From assembly GCA_020060625.1 (NCBI GenBank), contig JAGUZU010000108.1, positions 1 to 33,376 on the forward strand: DNA of 33,376 nt. Reading direction: 5' to 3'. Below are positions 1 through 7,186 of the stretch, in pieces. Made by a program: the position numbers and the translations under genes. A model generated the notes under the pieces. That model was not told the origin of the DNA. It made no database searches and saw nothing but the letters and a program-made list of their open reading frames with translations. Source of the DNA: Anaerolineales bacterium (GTDB taxonomy: Bacteria; Chloroflexota; Anaerolineae; Anaerolineales; Villigracilaceae). The number at the start of each line of letters is the position of its first letter. The stretch's first letter is position 1.

Positions 1-22
1 AGCGCGGCAAGCCGCAGCCAAA

Positions 23-49
23 GTAAGTCGGATTGGCAATCCGACCTAC
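23..49. repeat. Palindromic interspersed repeat
   Basis: Arms GTCGGATTG (27-35) and CAATCCGAC (37-45) are perfect inverted repeats around a single base. Pairing continues outward as GTA/TAC with one mismatch. No T-run follows, so it does not look like an intrinsic terminator of an upstream gene. It is most likely a dispersed palindromic element of the kind common in Chloroflexota intergenic DNA. Confidence 0.6.
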
Positions 50-92
50 GCGCAAAATCTTCGCGGTAGGCGTAGTTTTTACAGAGCAATAC

Positions 93-98
93 TATAAT
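93..98 (+). promoter_or_regulatory. Possible -10 element upstream of aroC
   Basis: A perfect TATAAT lies 55 bases before the aroC start. No convincing -35 hexamer is visible at 16-18 bases upstream. The intervening leader is strongly pyrimidine-rich. This is a tentative promoter call from one hexamer only. Confidence 0.3.
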
Positions 99-153
99 TC
101 TTTCCTCTTTCATCTTTTCACTCACCACTTTCTACTTTCCACTCGGAGACCCC

Positions 154-1326
154 ATGCCCCTACGCTTCCTCACCGCAGGCGAATCCCACGGACCAGCGCT
201 CACCGCCATCCTCGACGGCATCCCCGCGGGACTTTCCCTCACACCCGACATCATCAACAAAGAACTTGCCCGCCGCCAAAAAGGCTACGGCTCAGGCGGA
301 CGCATGAAGATCGAAAAAGATACCGTGCAAATTCTGGGCGGGGTCATGGCGGGCGAAACGACAGGCGCGCCGATTGCCATGCTCGTCGAAAACGCCGACC
401 ACGTCAAGTGGAAGGGCAAAGCCGTCGAGTCAATGACTGCGCCGCGCCCAGGTCACGCGGATTTAACGGGCGCGGTGAAATACGGCTACCGGGATTTACG
501 TCCCGCCCTCGAACGCGCCTCCGCTCGCGAAACGACCATGCGCGTCGCCGTCGGCGCAGTTTGCAAACACTTCCTCCGACAATTCGACATCATCGTTGGC
601 GGATATGTCGCCTCCATCGGCGAAGTCACCACAAATTTTGGCGGCATGCCCTACGAAGATCGCTTCACCCGCGCCGAAGAATCAGATGTCCGCTGCCCAG
701 ACCCAGCGTCCGCGCAAAAGATGCGGGACGAAATCGAAAAGACCATTCATGGCAAAAACACCCTCGGCGGCGTGCTGGAAATCGTCGCGCTCAACCTGCC
801 CGTCGGGCTTGGCAGTTTCACGCAATGGGACAAACGTCTCGAAGCCAAACTTGCGATGGCGATTATGTCCGTGCAAGCCATCAAAGGCGTCGAAGTCGGC
901 GACGCGTTCGAAAACGCAAAACGACTCGGCACACAAGCCCACGACCCGATTCGATTGCTCAACACGCGCCACGTAACACGCGTCACGAATCGCGCAGGCG
1001 GCATTGAGGGCGGCATTTCCAACGGACAGCCCATCCTCATCCGCGCCGCGATGAAACCGATTGCCACCACGCTTCTTCCCCAGCCGACGGTTGATCTTGC
1101 TGCGGAGACCGAATCTTCCACCCAATACGAACGATCCGATTTCTGCCCCGTTCCGCGAGCGGTTCCCATCCTCGAAGCCATGACTGCGTTCGTATTGGCA
1201 GATGCGTTGATCGAAAAACTTGGCGGCGACTCGATGAGTGAAATGAAGCCGCGTTTTGAATCGTTGCGAAAAGCGGCGCTCGAAGACTTGCCAATGGACA
1301 ACACTCCGCATATTTTCTGGGATTAA
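154..1326 (+). CDS. aroC: Chorismate synthase
   Basis: Cytosolic chorismate synthase converts 5-enolpyruvylshikimate 3-phosphate to chorismate using reduced FMN, the last step of the shikimate pathway. The 390-residue length fits the bacterial family. The N-terminus carries the TAGESHGPAL signature. The RASARETTMRVAVGA stretch (about residues 120-134) is the family signature that contributes to FMN and substrate binding. The C-terminal GGDSMSEM segment is also typical. The ATG at 154 is preceded by CGGAG five bases upstream. It is followed on the same strand by aroK-aroB and aroQ, so this is a shikimate cluster, though a 95-base repeat-bearing gap separates it from the next gene. Confidence 0.97.
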   Translation: MPLRFLTAGESHGPALTAILDGIPAGLSLTPDIINKELARRQKGYGSGGRMKIEKDTVQILGGVMAGETTGAPIAMLVENADHVKWKGKAVESMTAPRPGHADLTGAVKYGYRDLRPALERASARETTMRVAVGAVCKHFLRQFDIIVGGYVASIGEVTTNFGGMPYEDRFTRAEESDVRCPDPASAQKMRDEIEKTIHGKNTLGGVLEIVALNLPVGLGSFTQWDKRLEAKLAMAIMSVQAIKGVEVGDAFENAKRLGTQAHDPIRLLNTRHVTRVTNRAGGIEGGISNGQPILIRAAMKPIATTLLPQPTVDLAAETESSTQYERSDFCPVPRAVPILEAMTAFVLADALIEKLGGDSMSEMKPRFESLRKAALEDLPMDNTPHIFWD

Positions 1327-1378
1327 GACGATAGACCATTGATCACAGACCATGGTCTATCGTCCATCGTCTGTGGTC
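1327..1378. repeat. Compound nested palindrome after aroC
   Basis: GACGATAGACCA (1327-1338) is perfectly complementary to TGGTCTATCGTC (1353-1364). GATCACAGAC (1341-1350) pairs with GTCTGTGGTC (1369-1378) with one wobble. The two hairpins interlock, so only one can form at a time. There is no T-tract, so it is better described as an interspersed palindromic repeat than as a terminator. Confidence 0.6.
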
Positions 1379-1396
1379 ATATCCACATAACTTTTC

Positions 1397-1420
1397 ACCT
1401 TCAACTTGTAACCTTCAACC
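1397..1420 (+). repeat. ACCTTCAAC-type C/T-rich repeat before aroK-aroB
   Basis: This 24-base stretch ends one base before the aroK-aroB start codon. It matches 6451-6474 at 23 of 24 positions. It occupies the place where a ribosome binding site would be expected, and no purine-rich Shine-Dalgarno sequence is visible here. Confidence 0.7.
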
Positions 1421-1421
1421 C

Positions 1422-2963
1422 ATGCCCCATCTTTTTCTCTACGGTCCCCCAGGGACAGGCAAATCCACCATCGGCAAATTGTTGGCGGAGAACCTCGAAC
1501 TTCCATTCATTGACCTCGACCGCGTTATCGAGGCGAACGCGGGCATGTCCATTGCGCGGATTATGGAAACGCAGGGCGAAACCGCGTTTCGTGACATGGA
1601 AACGTCCGCGTTAAAATCCCTCACCCCAACCTTTCTTCCATTGGGAGAGGGGCAAGAGGTAAGGGAAAGCGTAGTCGCCCTCGGGGGCGGCGCATTGCTC
1701 CGTGAAGAAAACCGCGCGCTCGCAGAAGCCAGCGGAAAAATCCTCCTGCTCACGGCGGAACTATCCACCCTGCTCGAACGCCTGCAAACCGATTCCGAGA
1801 AACGTCCATTGCTGACGGGTGATTTAAGCGCGAAACTATCGGCTTTGCTCATAAAACGCAGCGGACATTACAGTTCCTTCCCGCTAAAACTCCACGTGGA
1901 TGGAAAAACCGCCGGGCAAAACGCCCATCGAGCGCAGGTACTGTTTGGACGGCACCGTCTCTCCGCGATGGGGGAATATGACGTCATCGTAGGTTACGCT
2001 TTTGGCGCGACAAATCTTGCATTACAAAACCCCATCATCGTCACCGATGAAAATGTGGCGAAATATCATCTCGAAAAAATCAAACAAGCCATCGGGCGCG
2101 AAGCCCCATCCATCATCCTCCCCGCGGGCGAAGAGCATAAAAATCTCCAAACCGTCTCACATCTGTGGAAAACCTTTCTCGAAAACGGACTGGATCGCAA
2201 AAGCGCGGTCATTGCCTTCGGCGGCGGCGTGATCGGCGACATGGCGGGCTTTGCCGCCTCCACGTACATGCGCGGTATTGATTGGATCGGCATTCCAACG
2301 ACCCTGCTTTCGATGGTGGATGCGTCTCTTGGAGGAAAGACTGGCTTTGACCTGCCCGAAGGGAAAAACCTCATCGGCTCATTTCATCCCCCGAAGCTGG
2401 TCATTGCAGACCCAAGCCTTTTGCTTACGCTGCCAGAGCGCGAACTGCGCTCCGGCATGGCGGAGGTCGTGAAGCATGGCATCATCTCAGACCCCGACTT
2501 GTTCGCTTTATGCAATCGCGGCATGGATTGGGTGAAAGCGAATCTCGAAGAAATCGTCAAACGCGCGATGGCGGTGAAGATAAAAATCATCGAAGACGAT
2601 CCGTACGAGCGGGGCTTCCGCGCGGCGTTGAATTTGGGTCACACAGTTGGACATGCCGTTGAACTTGTCAGCGGATTTAGGCTCAGGCATGGGGAGGCGG
2701 TTGCCATCGGGATGGCGGTTGAGGCGGGGTATTCCGCCCGGGTCGGGCTGGCAAGCCAAAACACGGTTGAGGCGATTGAAGAGTCGCTCAAGGCGTTGGG
2801 GCTGCCCATCCACATCCCCGAAGAATTGCCGCAGGAAGAAATCATCCGCGCGATGCGGGCGGATAAAAAGAAGAATGCGAAGTTCATCCGTTTTGCATTG
2901 CCGGTTGAAATTGGCAAAGTGGAGTTGGTGGACGTGAGCGATTTGGAGGATGTGTTGAAATGA
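1422..2963 (+). CDS. aroKB: Shikimate kinase / 3-dehydroquinate synthase fusion
   Basis: A bifunctional shikimate-pathway enzyme of 513 residues. Residues 1-170 are shikimate kinase: Walker A GPPGTGKST at 8-16, the shikimate-site DLDR near 31 and ALGGG at 86-90. Residues about 185-513 are 3-dehydroquinate synthase: NAD-binding GGGVIGDMAGF (267-277), the substrate/metal region PTTLLSMVDASLGGKTG (292-308), AEVVKHG (347-353) and the metal-ligand histidines in LNLGHTVGHA (403-412) and RHGEA (422-426). Both halves keep their catalytic motifs, so both activities are expected. Residues about 67-83 look like an extra loop in the kinase, encoded by a palindromic repeat at 1617-1666. The ATG at 1422 lacks a recognisable Shine-Dalgarno. 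The 3' end overlaps aroQ by four bases (ATGA), so the two are translationally coupled. Confidence 0.95.
   Translation: MPHLFLYGPPGTGKSTIGKLLAENLELPFIDLDRVIEANAGMSIARIMETQGETAFRDMETSALKSLTPTFLPLGEGQEVRESVVALGGGALLREENRALAEASGKILLLTAELSTLLERLQTDSEKRPLLTGDLSAKLSALLIKRSGHYSSFPLKLHVDGKTAGQNAHRAQVLFGRHRLSAMGEYDVIVGYAFGATNLALQNPIIVTDENVAKYHLEKIKQAIGREAPSIILPAGEEHKNLQTVSHLWKTFLENGLDRKSAVIAFGGGVIGDMAGFAASTYMRGIDWIGIPTTLLSMVDASLGGKTGFDLPEGKNLIGSFHPPKLVIADPSLLLTLPERELRSGMAEVVKHGIISDPDLFALCNRGMDWVKANLEEIVKRAMAVKIKIIEDDPYERGFRAALNLGHTVGHAVELVSGFRLRHGEAVAIGMAVEAGYSARVGLASQNTVEAIEESLKALGLPIHIPEELPQEEIIRAMRADKKKNAKFIRFALPVEIGKVELVDVSDLEDVLK
1617..1666 (+). repeat. Palindromic repeat inserted in frame within the kinase half of aroK-aroB
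   Basis: TCCCTCACC at 1617-1625 is complementary, with one mismatch, to GGTAAGGGA at 1658-1666. The interior carries TTGGGAGAGGGG. The stretch adds roughly 16 residues just before the conserved ALGGG motif of shikimate kinase, without breaking the frame. A related sequence sits in frame in the NACHT-FGE gene at 32803-32844. Confidence 0.55.
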
Positions 2964-3397
2964 AAATACTAATTTTGCACGGACCGAATTTGAACTTGTT
3001 GGGAACACGCGAGCCTGAGGTGTACGGCTCGATGACGTTGAACGACATCAATGAGAAAATGATCGCGTTGGGAAAGGAACTCGGCGCGGACGTGACCTGC
3101 CTGCAATCGAACCACGAAGGCGCGTTGATAGACGCCCTGCACGATGCGCGGACGTGGGCGGCGGGCGTGGTCTTCAACCCGGGCGGGTACACGCACACGT
3201 CGGTGGCGCTGCGCGATGCGATCTCGGCGATTGCAATTCCTGTGATCGAGGCGCATCTTTCGAATGTGTATGCGCGCGAGGAGTTTCGGCAAACGTCCAT
3301 GATCTCGGCGGTTTGCAAAGGCAGGGTGACGGGGTTTGGTTGGCGTTCGTACGAATTGGGTTTGCGCGGGCTGTTGGAAATTGTAAAGGGGGGATAG
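2960..3397 (+). CDS. aroQ: Type II 3-dehydroquinate dehydratase
   Basis: Catalyses dehydration of 3-dehydroquinate to 3-dehydroshikimate. The 145-residue length is that of the dodecameric type II enzymes. GPNLNLLGTREPEVYG near the N-terminus holds the catalytic Tyr/Arg region. QSNHEGALIDAL, NPGGYTHTSVALRDA and PVIEAHLSNVYAREEFR are the remaining signature blocks, including the active-site His in IEAHLSN. The start overlaps the end of aroK-aroB by four bases. No type I (aroD) signature is present. Confidence 0.97.
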   Translation: MKILILHGPNLNLLGTREPEVYGSMTLNDINEKMIALGKELGADVTCLQSNHEGALIDALHDARTWAAGVVFNPGGYTHTSVALRDAISAIAIPVIEAHLSNVYAREEFRQTSMISAVCKGRVTGFGWRSYELGLRGLLEIVKGG

Positions 3398-3408
3398 CGG
3401 TTTCGGCT

Positions 3409-3414
3409 TATAAT
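3409..3414 (+). promoter_or_regulatory. Possible -10 element just upstream of the acyltransferase gene
   Basis: A perfect TATAAT lies in the 25-base gap after aroQ. If used, transcription would start at about 3421, almost at the start codon, giving a leaderless or nearly leaderless message. No good -35 is visible at the usual distance, so this is weak evidence. Confidence 0.3.
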
Positions 3415-3422
3415 TCCATCTT

Positions 3423-4502
3423 GTGAGGATAATGCGGAAGCGGGACCCTGGGCTGGATGTATTGAAAGGCATTGGATGCGCCTTGATGGTGGTGGCTCAT
3501 TCCAAACTTAAGATGTGGGATTATGAGCAGTACATCTTCTGGGGAAATCTTGCGCCTGCCTTGTTCTTTTCGGCGGCGGGGGTGACAGCGAGTTTTCAGG
3601 CGAAGAAGCCGCCGCGCGAAATGCTGTTGCAGTATGGTTTCATCTTTTTGCTGGGATTCAGCTACAGCGGGTTCCTCGACCCGGCATTCCTTTCACGGTT
3701 TCAATTCGAGATCGTTCAAACCGTTGCGCTCAGCGTGCTGACGGTTTATTTCATCGAACGTTATTTTCATCCGCAAACATGGGCGTATCTTCCGCTGGGG
3801 GCGCTGGCGTTTGGCTTGGATAAACTTATTTATCCGCTCGGCTTTGAACGGCTTGAAGGCATTTTGATCGCGCCTGGTTTGTTTCCCCTTTTGCCATGGC
3901 TTTCAATGTTCTTTTTTGGCGTGTTTGCCTACCGTTCAAAAAATATCTATAACCTCGCAATTTTCGCCGCAATTTGTGTATTGTATTACCTGCTTTTCGG
4001 TTGGAGCCTCCCCGATGTGAACGAGGGCAAATGGCGCTTCATGATGGACTTCTTCCTTGCCTCCTCCGCAAGTCTCTTTCTCGCATTTTTTCTTGTGCGC
4101 TTAATTCCGGCGCTGCGTCACCCGCGATTCAATTGGCTGACCATCTTTTGGGGTGTGAATTCGCTCCTGTTTTTGTATGTTCATTACGCGCTCATAAAAT
4201 TCCTCCGCCTTTTTGAAATTCAACGCAACGTGGAAATGATTTGGAATCACCCCTGGCTGTTTTGGGTGTTGACGCTTGCCTCTTCCACGTTCATCATGCT
4301 GGCGGTCATTTTTCTATTGCGCTGGTTTGAGTTTCCGTTCAACCATTTGTTCGTATGGATGATCATGGTGGCGCTGATTTTCGCGGCTCCATTCATAATT
4401 TCCAAGCCTTCTTATGTCAGCTATTTTTTGCTTCTTCCCGGCATTGCTTTTGCCGTTTTTTACCCCAAACTGGGTAAAATTCTGAAACAGGAAAACCAAT
4501 GA
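3423..4502 (+). CDS. Multi-pass membrane protein, heparan-glucosaminide N-acetyltransferase-like (DUF1624 type)
   Basis: A 359-residue integral membrane protein with about ten hydrophobic segments. The N-terminal block RDPGLDVLKGIGCALMVVAH matches the R..xLDxLKGxxxxxMVxxH start shared by the membrane acyltransferase families (DUF1624/heparan-alpha-glucosaminide N-acetyltransferase-like), whose His in this segment is implicated in acyl transfer. The substrate cannot be told from sequence. The start is either GTG at 3423 or ATG at 3432; the ATG has TGAGG only three bases upstream, so the choice is open. The gene overlaps the following esterase by four bases (ATGA), which argues for co-expression. 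Confidence 0.7.
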   Translation: MRIMRKRDPGLDVLKGIGCALMVVAHSKLKMWDYEQYIFWGNLAPALFFSAAGVTASFQAKKPPREMLLQYGFIFLLGFSYSGFLDPAFLSRFQFEIVQTVALSVLTVYFIERYFHPQTWAYLPLGALAFGLDKLIYPLGFERLEGILIAPGLFPLLPWLSMFFFGVFAYRSKNIYNLAIFAAICVLYYLLFGWSLPDVNEGKWRFMMDFFLASSASLFLAFFLVRLIPALRHPRFNWLTIFWGVNSLLFLYVHYALIKFLRLFEIQRNVEMIWNHPWLFWVLTLASSTFIMLAVIFLLRWFEFPFNHLFVWMIMVALIFAAPFIISKPSYVSYFLLLPGIAFAVFYPKLGKILKQENQ

Positions 4503-5260
4503 ACATTATCAAAACCGCCGAACCGTTCTTTTTTTCTGGAAACCGCACTGGCATTTTGCTCGCTCATGGATTTACAGGCGCGCCCAAGGAGATGCGCTGG
4601 ATGGGGGAATACCTCAATGAGCAGGGATATACCTGTTTGGGGATTCGCCTTGCGGGACATGCGACAACCCCCGAAGACATGATCGCCTCCAACTGGACCG
4701 ATTGGGTTGCTTCCGTCGAGGACGGTTTTCACCTCCTCCGGGGCGTGACCGACCGAATCTTTCTGGCGGGGCTTTCGATGGGCGGCGTGTTATCGCTGTT
4801 GATGTCGTCGCAGCTGGATGTGGCGGGCGTGATTGCGATGTCCACGCCGTACAAACTGCCCGATGACCCGCGCCTGCGTCACATTGATTGGATCGCAAAA
4901 ATGATTCCCTACATGCCGAAGAGCGACGAGGAACCCGGCGCAGGTTGGTTCGACAAGGAGGCATTCAAGAGTCACATCTCGTATCCGCAAAACCCTGTCC
5001 GCTCGATTGGGCAGTTGAATAAACTCCTCGGGGAAATGCGCGCCGCGCTGCCAAACGTCCGCGCGCCGGCGCTGTTGATCCACTCGAAGGATGACCGGTA
5101 TGTCCCGCCTGAAAATATGGAAAGACTCTACGCCGGGCTGGTGAATGCGTCGGACAAGACGAAGGTTTATATAACGGGGTCAGGTCACGTCGTCACGCGT
5201 GATGCGGAACGTCAGCGAGTGTTCGGAATGGCGCGGGATTTTATCCGGCGGATCGAGTAA
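4499..5260 (+). CDS. Alpha/beta hydrolase, carboxylesterase/monoacylglycerol lipase type (Est30-like)
   Basis: A 253-residue soluble alpha/beta hydrolase. The oxyanion-hole segment is LLAHGFTGAP (about 20-29). The nucleophile elbow GLSMGG places the catalytic Ser at 93. SKDDRYVP (196-203) holds the acid at Asp198 or Asp199, and GSGHVVTRD supplies His230. The HGFTG, GHATTPEDM and GSGHVVTRD blocks are those of the Est30 carboxylesterase/thermostable monoacylglycerol lipase group, which act on short to medium acyl esters. There is no signal peptide, so it is cytosolic. Start ATG overlaps the upstream membrane acyltransferase-like gene, and an acyl-ester-related joint role is conceivable but unproven. 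Confidence 0.88.
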   Translation: MNIIKTAEPFFFSGNRTGILLAHGFTGAPKEMRWMGEYLNEQGYTCLGIRLAGHATTPEDMIASNWTDWVASVEDGFHLLRGVTDRIFLAGLSMGGVLSLLMSSQLDVAGVIAMSTPYKLPDDPRLRHIDWIAKMIPYMPKSDEEPGAGWFDKEAFKSHISYPQNPVRSIGQLNKLLGEMRAALPNVRAPALLIHSKDDRYVPPENMERLYAGLVNASDKTKVYITGSGHVVTRDAERQRVFGMARDFIRRIE

Positions 5261-5263
5261 ATC

Positions 5264-5297
5264 AGACCTGACGGGTTTTCAAAAATCTGTCAGGTCT
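5264..5297. repeat. Perfect inverted repeat between esterase and MFS genes
   Basis: AGACCTGAC (5264-5272) and GTCAGGTCT (5289-5297) are perfect 9-bp arms around a 16-base, partly self-complementary GGTTTT/AAAAATC loop. It lies between two co-oriented genes and directly before the Shine-Dalgarno of the MFS gene. It could act as a weak terminator or processing site, but lacks a T-tract. It may be a copy of a dispersed palindromic element. Confidence 0.6.
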
Positions 5298-5313
5298 TTC
5301 AAAAGAGGAAACC

Positions 5314-6465
5314 TTGAATCGAAATCTATTTTTCATTGCCATCGCCCTTTTGCTGTGGGGATTCGGCGAAGGGACGTTTTTTAATTTCGTGCCGATCCGT
5401 TTGGAGAATGAGTTCCTGTTGGACAAACAGCAGGTCGGGTTTGCGCTGGGCGCGTTCGGATTTTTCATGGCGATCACGCACATCCCCGGCGGACATCTCG
5501 CCGACCGCATCGGACGCCGCCCGTTGTTGATTGCCGCGTGGGCATTTGGCGTCGTCTCCACATTGATGATGGGGCTTGCAAAATCCCTGCCGATCTACCT
5601 GATGGGGTTGTTCCTGTATGGTATAACGGCGTTTGTCGCATCGCCGCTTAGCAGTTATGTGACCGCCGCGCGCGGCAAATGGGAGATTGGCACGGCGCTT
5701 TCGTTGACAACGGCTACATACAGTATGGGAATGGCGCTGGGACCTGTGACGGGCGGCTGGATCGCGGAAAAATACGGCATGGACGCCAGCTATTTGGTGG
5801 CGTTTGGGGTGTTTGTGATTTCCACGCTTTTTATCCTGTTCATCCAGCCTCAGCCGCTCGACAAACATGACCCCGAATCGCCCCCAACCAGTTTGCGGAG
5901 GAATACGCGGTTTATCGGTTTTGTGATGATCTTCGCTTTTTCGGTCTTTGCGATGTATCTTGCCCAGCCGCTGACGCCAAACTTTTTGAAAGGCGTGCGG
6001 GAACTGACTCTCGGCGAAACAGGCTGGGTGTTTTCCGCAGGCGCGCTGGGGAATTCCCTGCTTGCCCTGTTCGTCAGCCGTTTCAAACCGCGCAATGGAT
6101 TTTTATACGCGCAGGTCCTGGTGGCGTTCTTCGCCGTGTTGATGTGGCGGGGGACCGGTCTGCCCGCGTTCATGCTTGGTTACTTTTTGATGGGCGGCTT
6201 CCGCGCGGCGCGCCCGATGGCAATGGCGCAGACGCGGGACCTGGTTCATGATTCGCAAATGGGCATTGCCTATGGCACAATGGAAACGGTCAGCGCGATC
6301 ATTTTCATCATCGCCCCGCCGATTGCGGGCTTCATCTTCGAGCGCGACCCGTTCTTCGTCTATCCGTTGGCGGTTGGGCTGATCGCGGTGTCCATTGTGA
6401 TCGGTTATTTCTTCTCGCCGCGAAAAGAACATCCCAAACCCGAACCCGCAACCTTCAACCTGTAA
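5314..6465 (+). CDS. Major facilitator superfamily transporter
   Basis: A 383-residue polytopic inner-membrane transporter with the hydrophobicity pattern of a 12-helix MFS protein. The loop 2-3 motif is GGHLADRIGRRP at residues 59-70, a textbook MFS motif A. The substrate cannot be assigned; the set of motifs resembles drug/metabolite effluxers. Translation probably starts at TTG 5314, because AGAGGAAA lies four bases upstream. The final codons (PATFNL) are encoded by the first units of a tandem C/T-rich repeat that continues past the stop, so the natural C-terminus may have been remodelled by that repeat. Confidence 0.88.
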   Translation: MNRNLFFIAIALLLWGFGEGTFFNFVPIRLENEFLLDKQQVGFALGAFGFFMAITHIPGGHLADRIGRRPLLIAAWAFGVVSTLMMGLAKSLPIYLMGLFLYGITAFVASPLSSYVTAARGKWEIGTALSLTTATYSMGMALGPVTGGWIAEKYGMDASYLVAFGVFVISTLFILFIQPQPLDKHDPESPPTSLRRNTRFIGFVMIFAFSVFAMYLAQPLTPNFLKGVRELTLGETGWVFSAGALGNSLLALFVSRFKPRNGFLYAQVLVAFFAVLMWRGTGLPAFMLGYFLMGGFRAARPMAMAQTRDLVHDSQMGIAYGTMETVSAIIFIIAPPIAGFIFERDPFFVYPLAVGLIAVSIVIGYFFSPRKEHPKPEPATFNL

Positions 6466-6538
6466 CCTTCAACCTGCAACCTGCAACCTTCAACCTTCAA
6501 CCTGCAACCTTCAACCTGCAACCTTCAACCTTTCAACC
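6451..6538 (+). repeat. Tandem ACCTTCAACCTG-type repeat array
   Basis: About seven to eight imperfect units of ACCTTCAACCTGCA run from the last codons of the MFS gene to just before the AAAGGAAA ribosome binding site of the next gene. The strand is almost free of G. The first 24 bases match 1397-1420 at 23 positions. Units abut with no spacers, so it is a microsatellite-like array and not a CRISPR. Confidence 0.85.
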
Positions 6539-6550
6539 CAAAAGGAAACC

Positions 6551-7186
6551 ATGCTCGAAATCATCTCTTTCACACTCGGACCTGCGCAGACCAATGCCTA
6601 TCTTGTCGCAGACCCCGAAACAAAGGAAGCCGTTGTCATCGATCCTGCCTGGGATGGGCACCTCATCCTTGCCGAAGCGGAGAAGCGCGGCTGGCGTATC
6701 GGTCATCTTTGGTACACGCACGCGCACTTCGATCACATCGGCGGCGCGGCGGCAATCGCGGATGCGCTCAATCCCCTTCCGCATGTGGCTTTGCACCCGG
6801 AAGATCACGTCCTCTGGCGGGCGGGCGGAGGCGGCGCATTCTTCGGCTTCGATATTGATCCCGGTCCCGAACCGACGATTGATTTCGTTCACGGCATGAA
6901 ACTCAAACTCGGCTCGAACGAATTTGAAGTCCGCTTCACGCCGGGGCATACCAAAGGTCATTGCGTGTTGTACGCCCCAAAGGAAAACATCTGCTTTTGC
7001 GGCGATGTCATTTTCAACGGAAGCGTTGGTCGCACCGATTTACCCGGCGGCGACTGGAATACGCTGGAGAACAGCATCCGCGCGCAAATTTATACGATGC
7101 CAGACGAAACCCGTTTGCTTTCGGGGCATGGTCCCGAAACAACGGTGGGGGATGAGAAAAGAACCAATCCCTTCGTGAGTGAATGA
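6551..7186 (+). CDS. Metallo-beta-lactamase-fold hydrolase, glyoxalase II-like
   Basis: A 211-residue cytosolic metallohydrolase of the MBL-fold glyoxalase II-like (YcbL/GloB-like) group. The metal-binding set is complete: THAHFDH (His57, His59, Asp61, His62), His133 in TPGHTKGH, Asp152 in FCGDVIF and His193 in LSGHGPET. The short length, lacking the long C-terminal substrate domain of classical GloB, points to the YcbL-like short form. Thioester hydrolysis is likely but the substrate is not fixed. Start ATG 6551 has AAGGA five bases upstream. The next gene begins directly after its stop codon, so they are probably co-translated. Confidence 0.88.
   Translation: MLEIISFTLGPAQTNAYLVADPETKEAVVIDPAWDGHLILAEAEKRGWRIGHLWYTHAHFDHIGGAAAIADALNPLPHVALHPEDHVLWRAGGGGAFFGFDIDPGPEPTIDFVHGMKLKLGSNEFEVRFTPGHTKGHCVLYAPKENICFCGDVIFNGSVGRTDLPGGDWNTLENSIRAQIYTMPDETRLLSGHGPETTVGDEKRTNPFVSE

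Noticed and set aside
33..1007. Long Arg/His-rich + strand frame across the start of the window
   Set aside because: It lies over aroC in another frame, its composition is not protein-like, and aroC is unambiguous.
6451..6538. Possible CRISPR array
   Set aside because: Units are about 14 bases, imperfect and directly adjacent, with no unique spacers.
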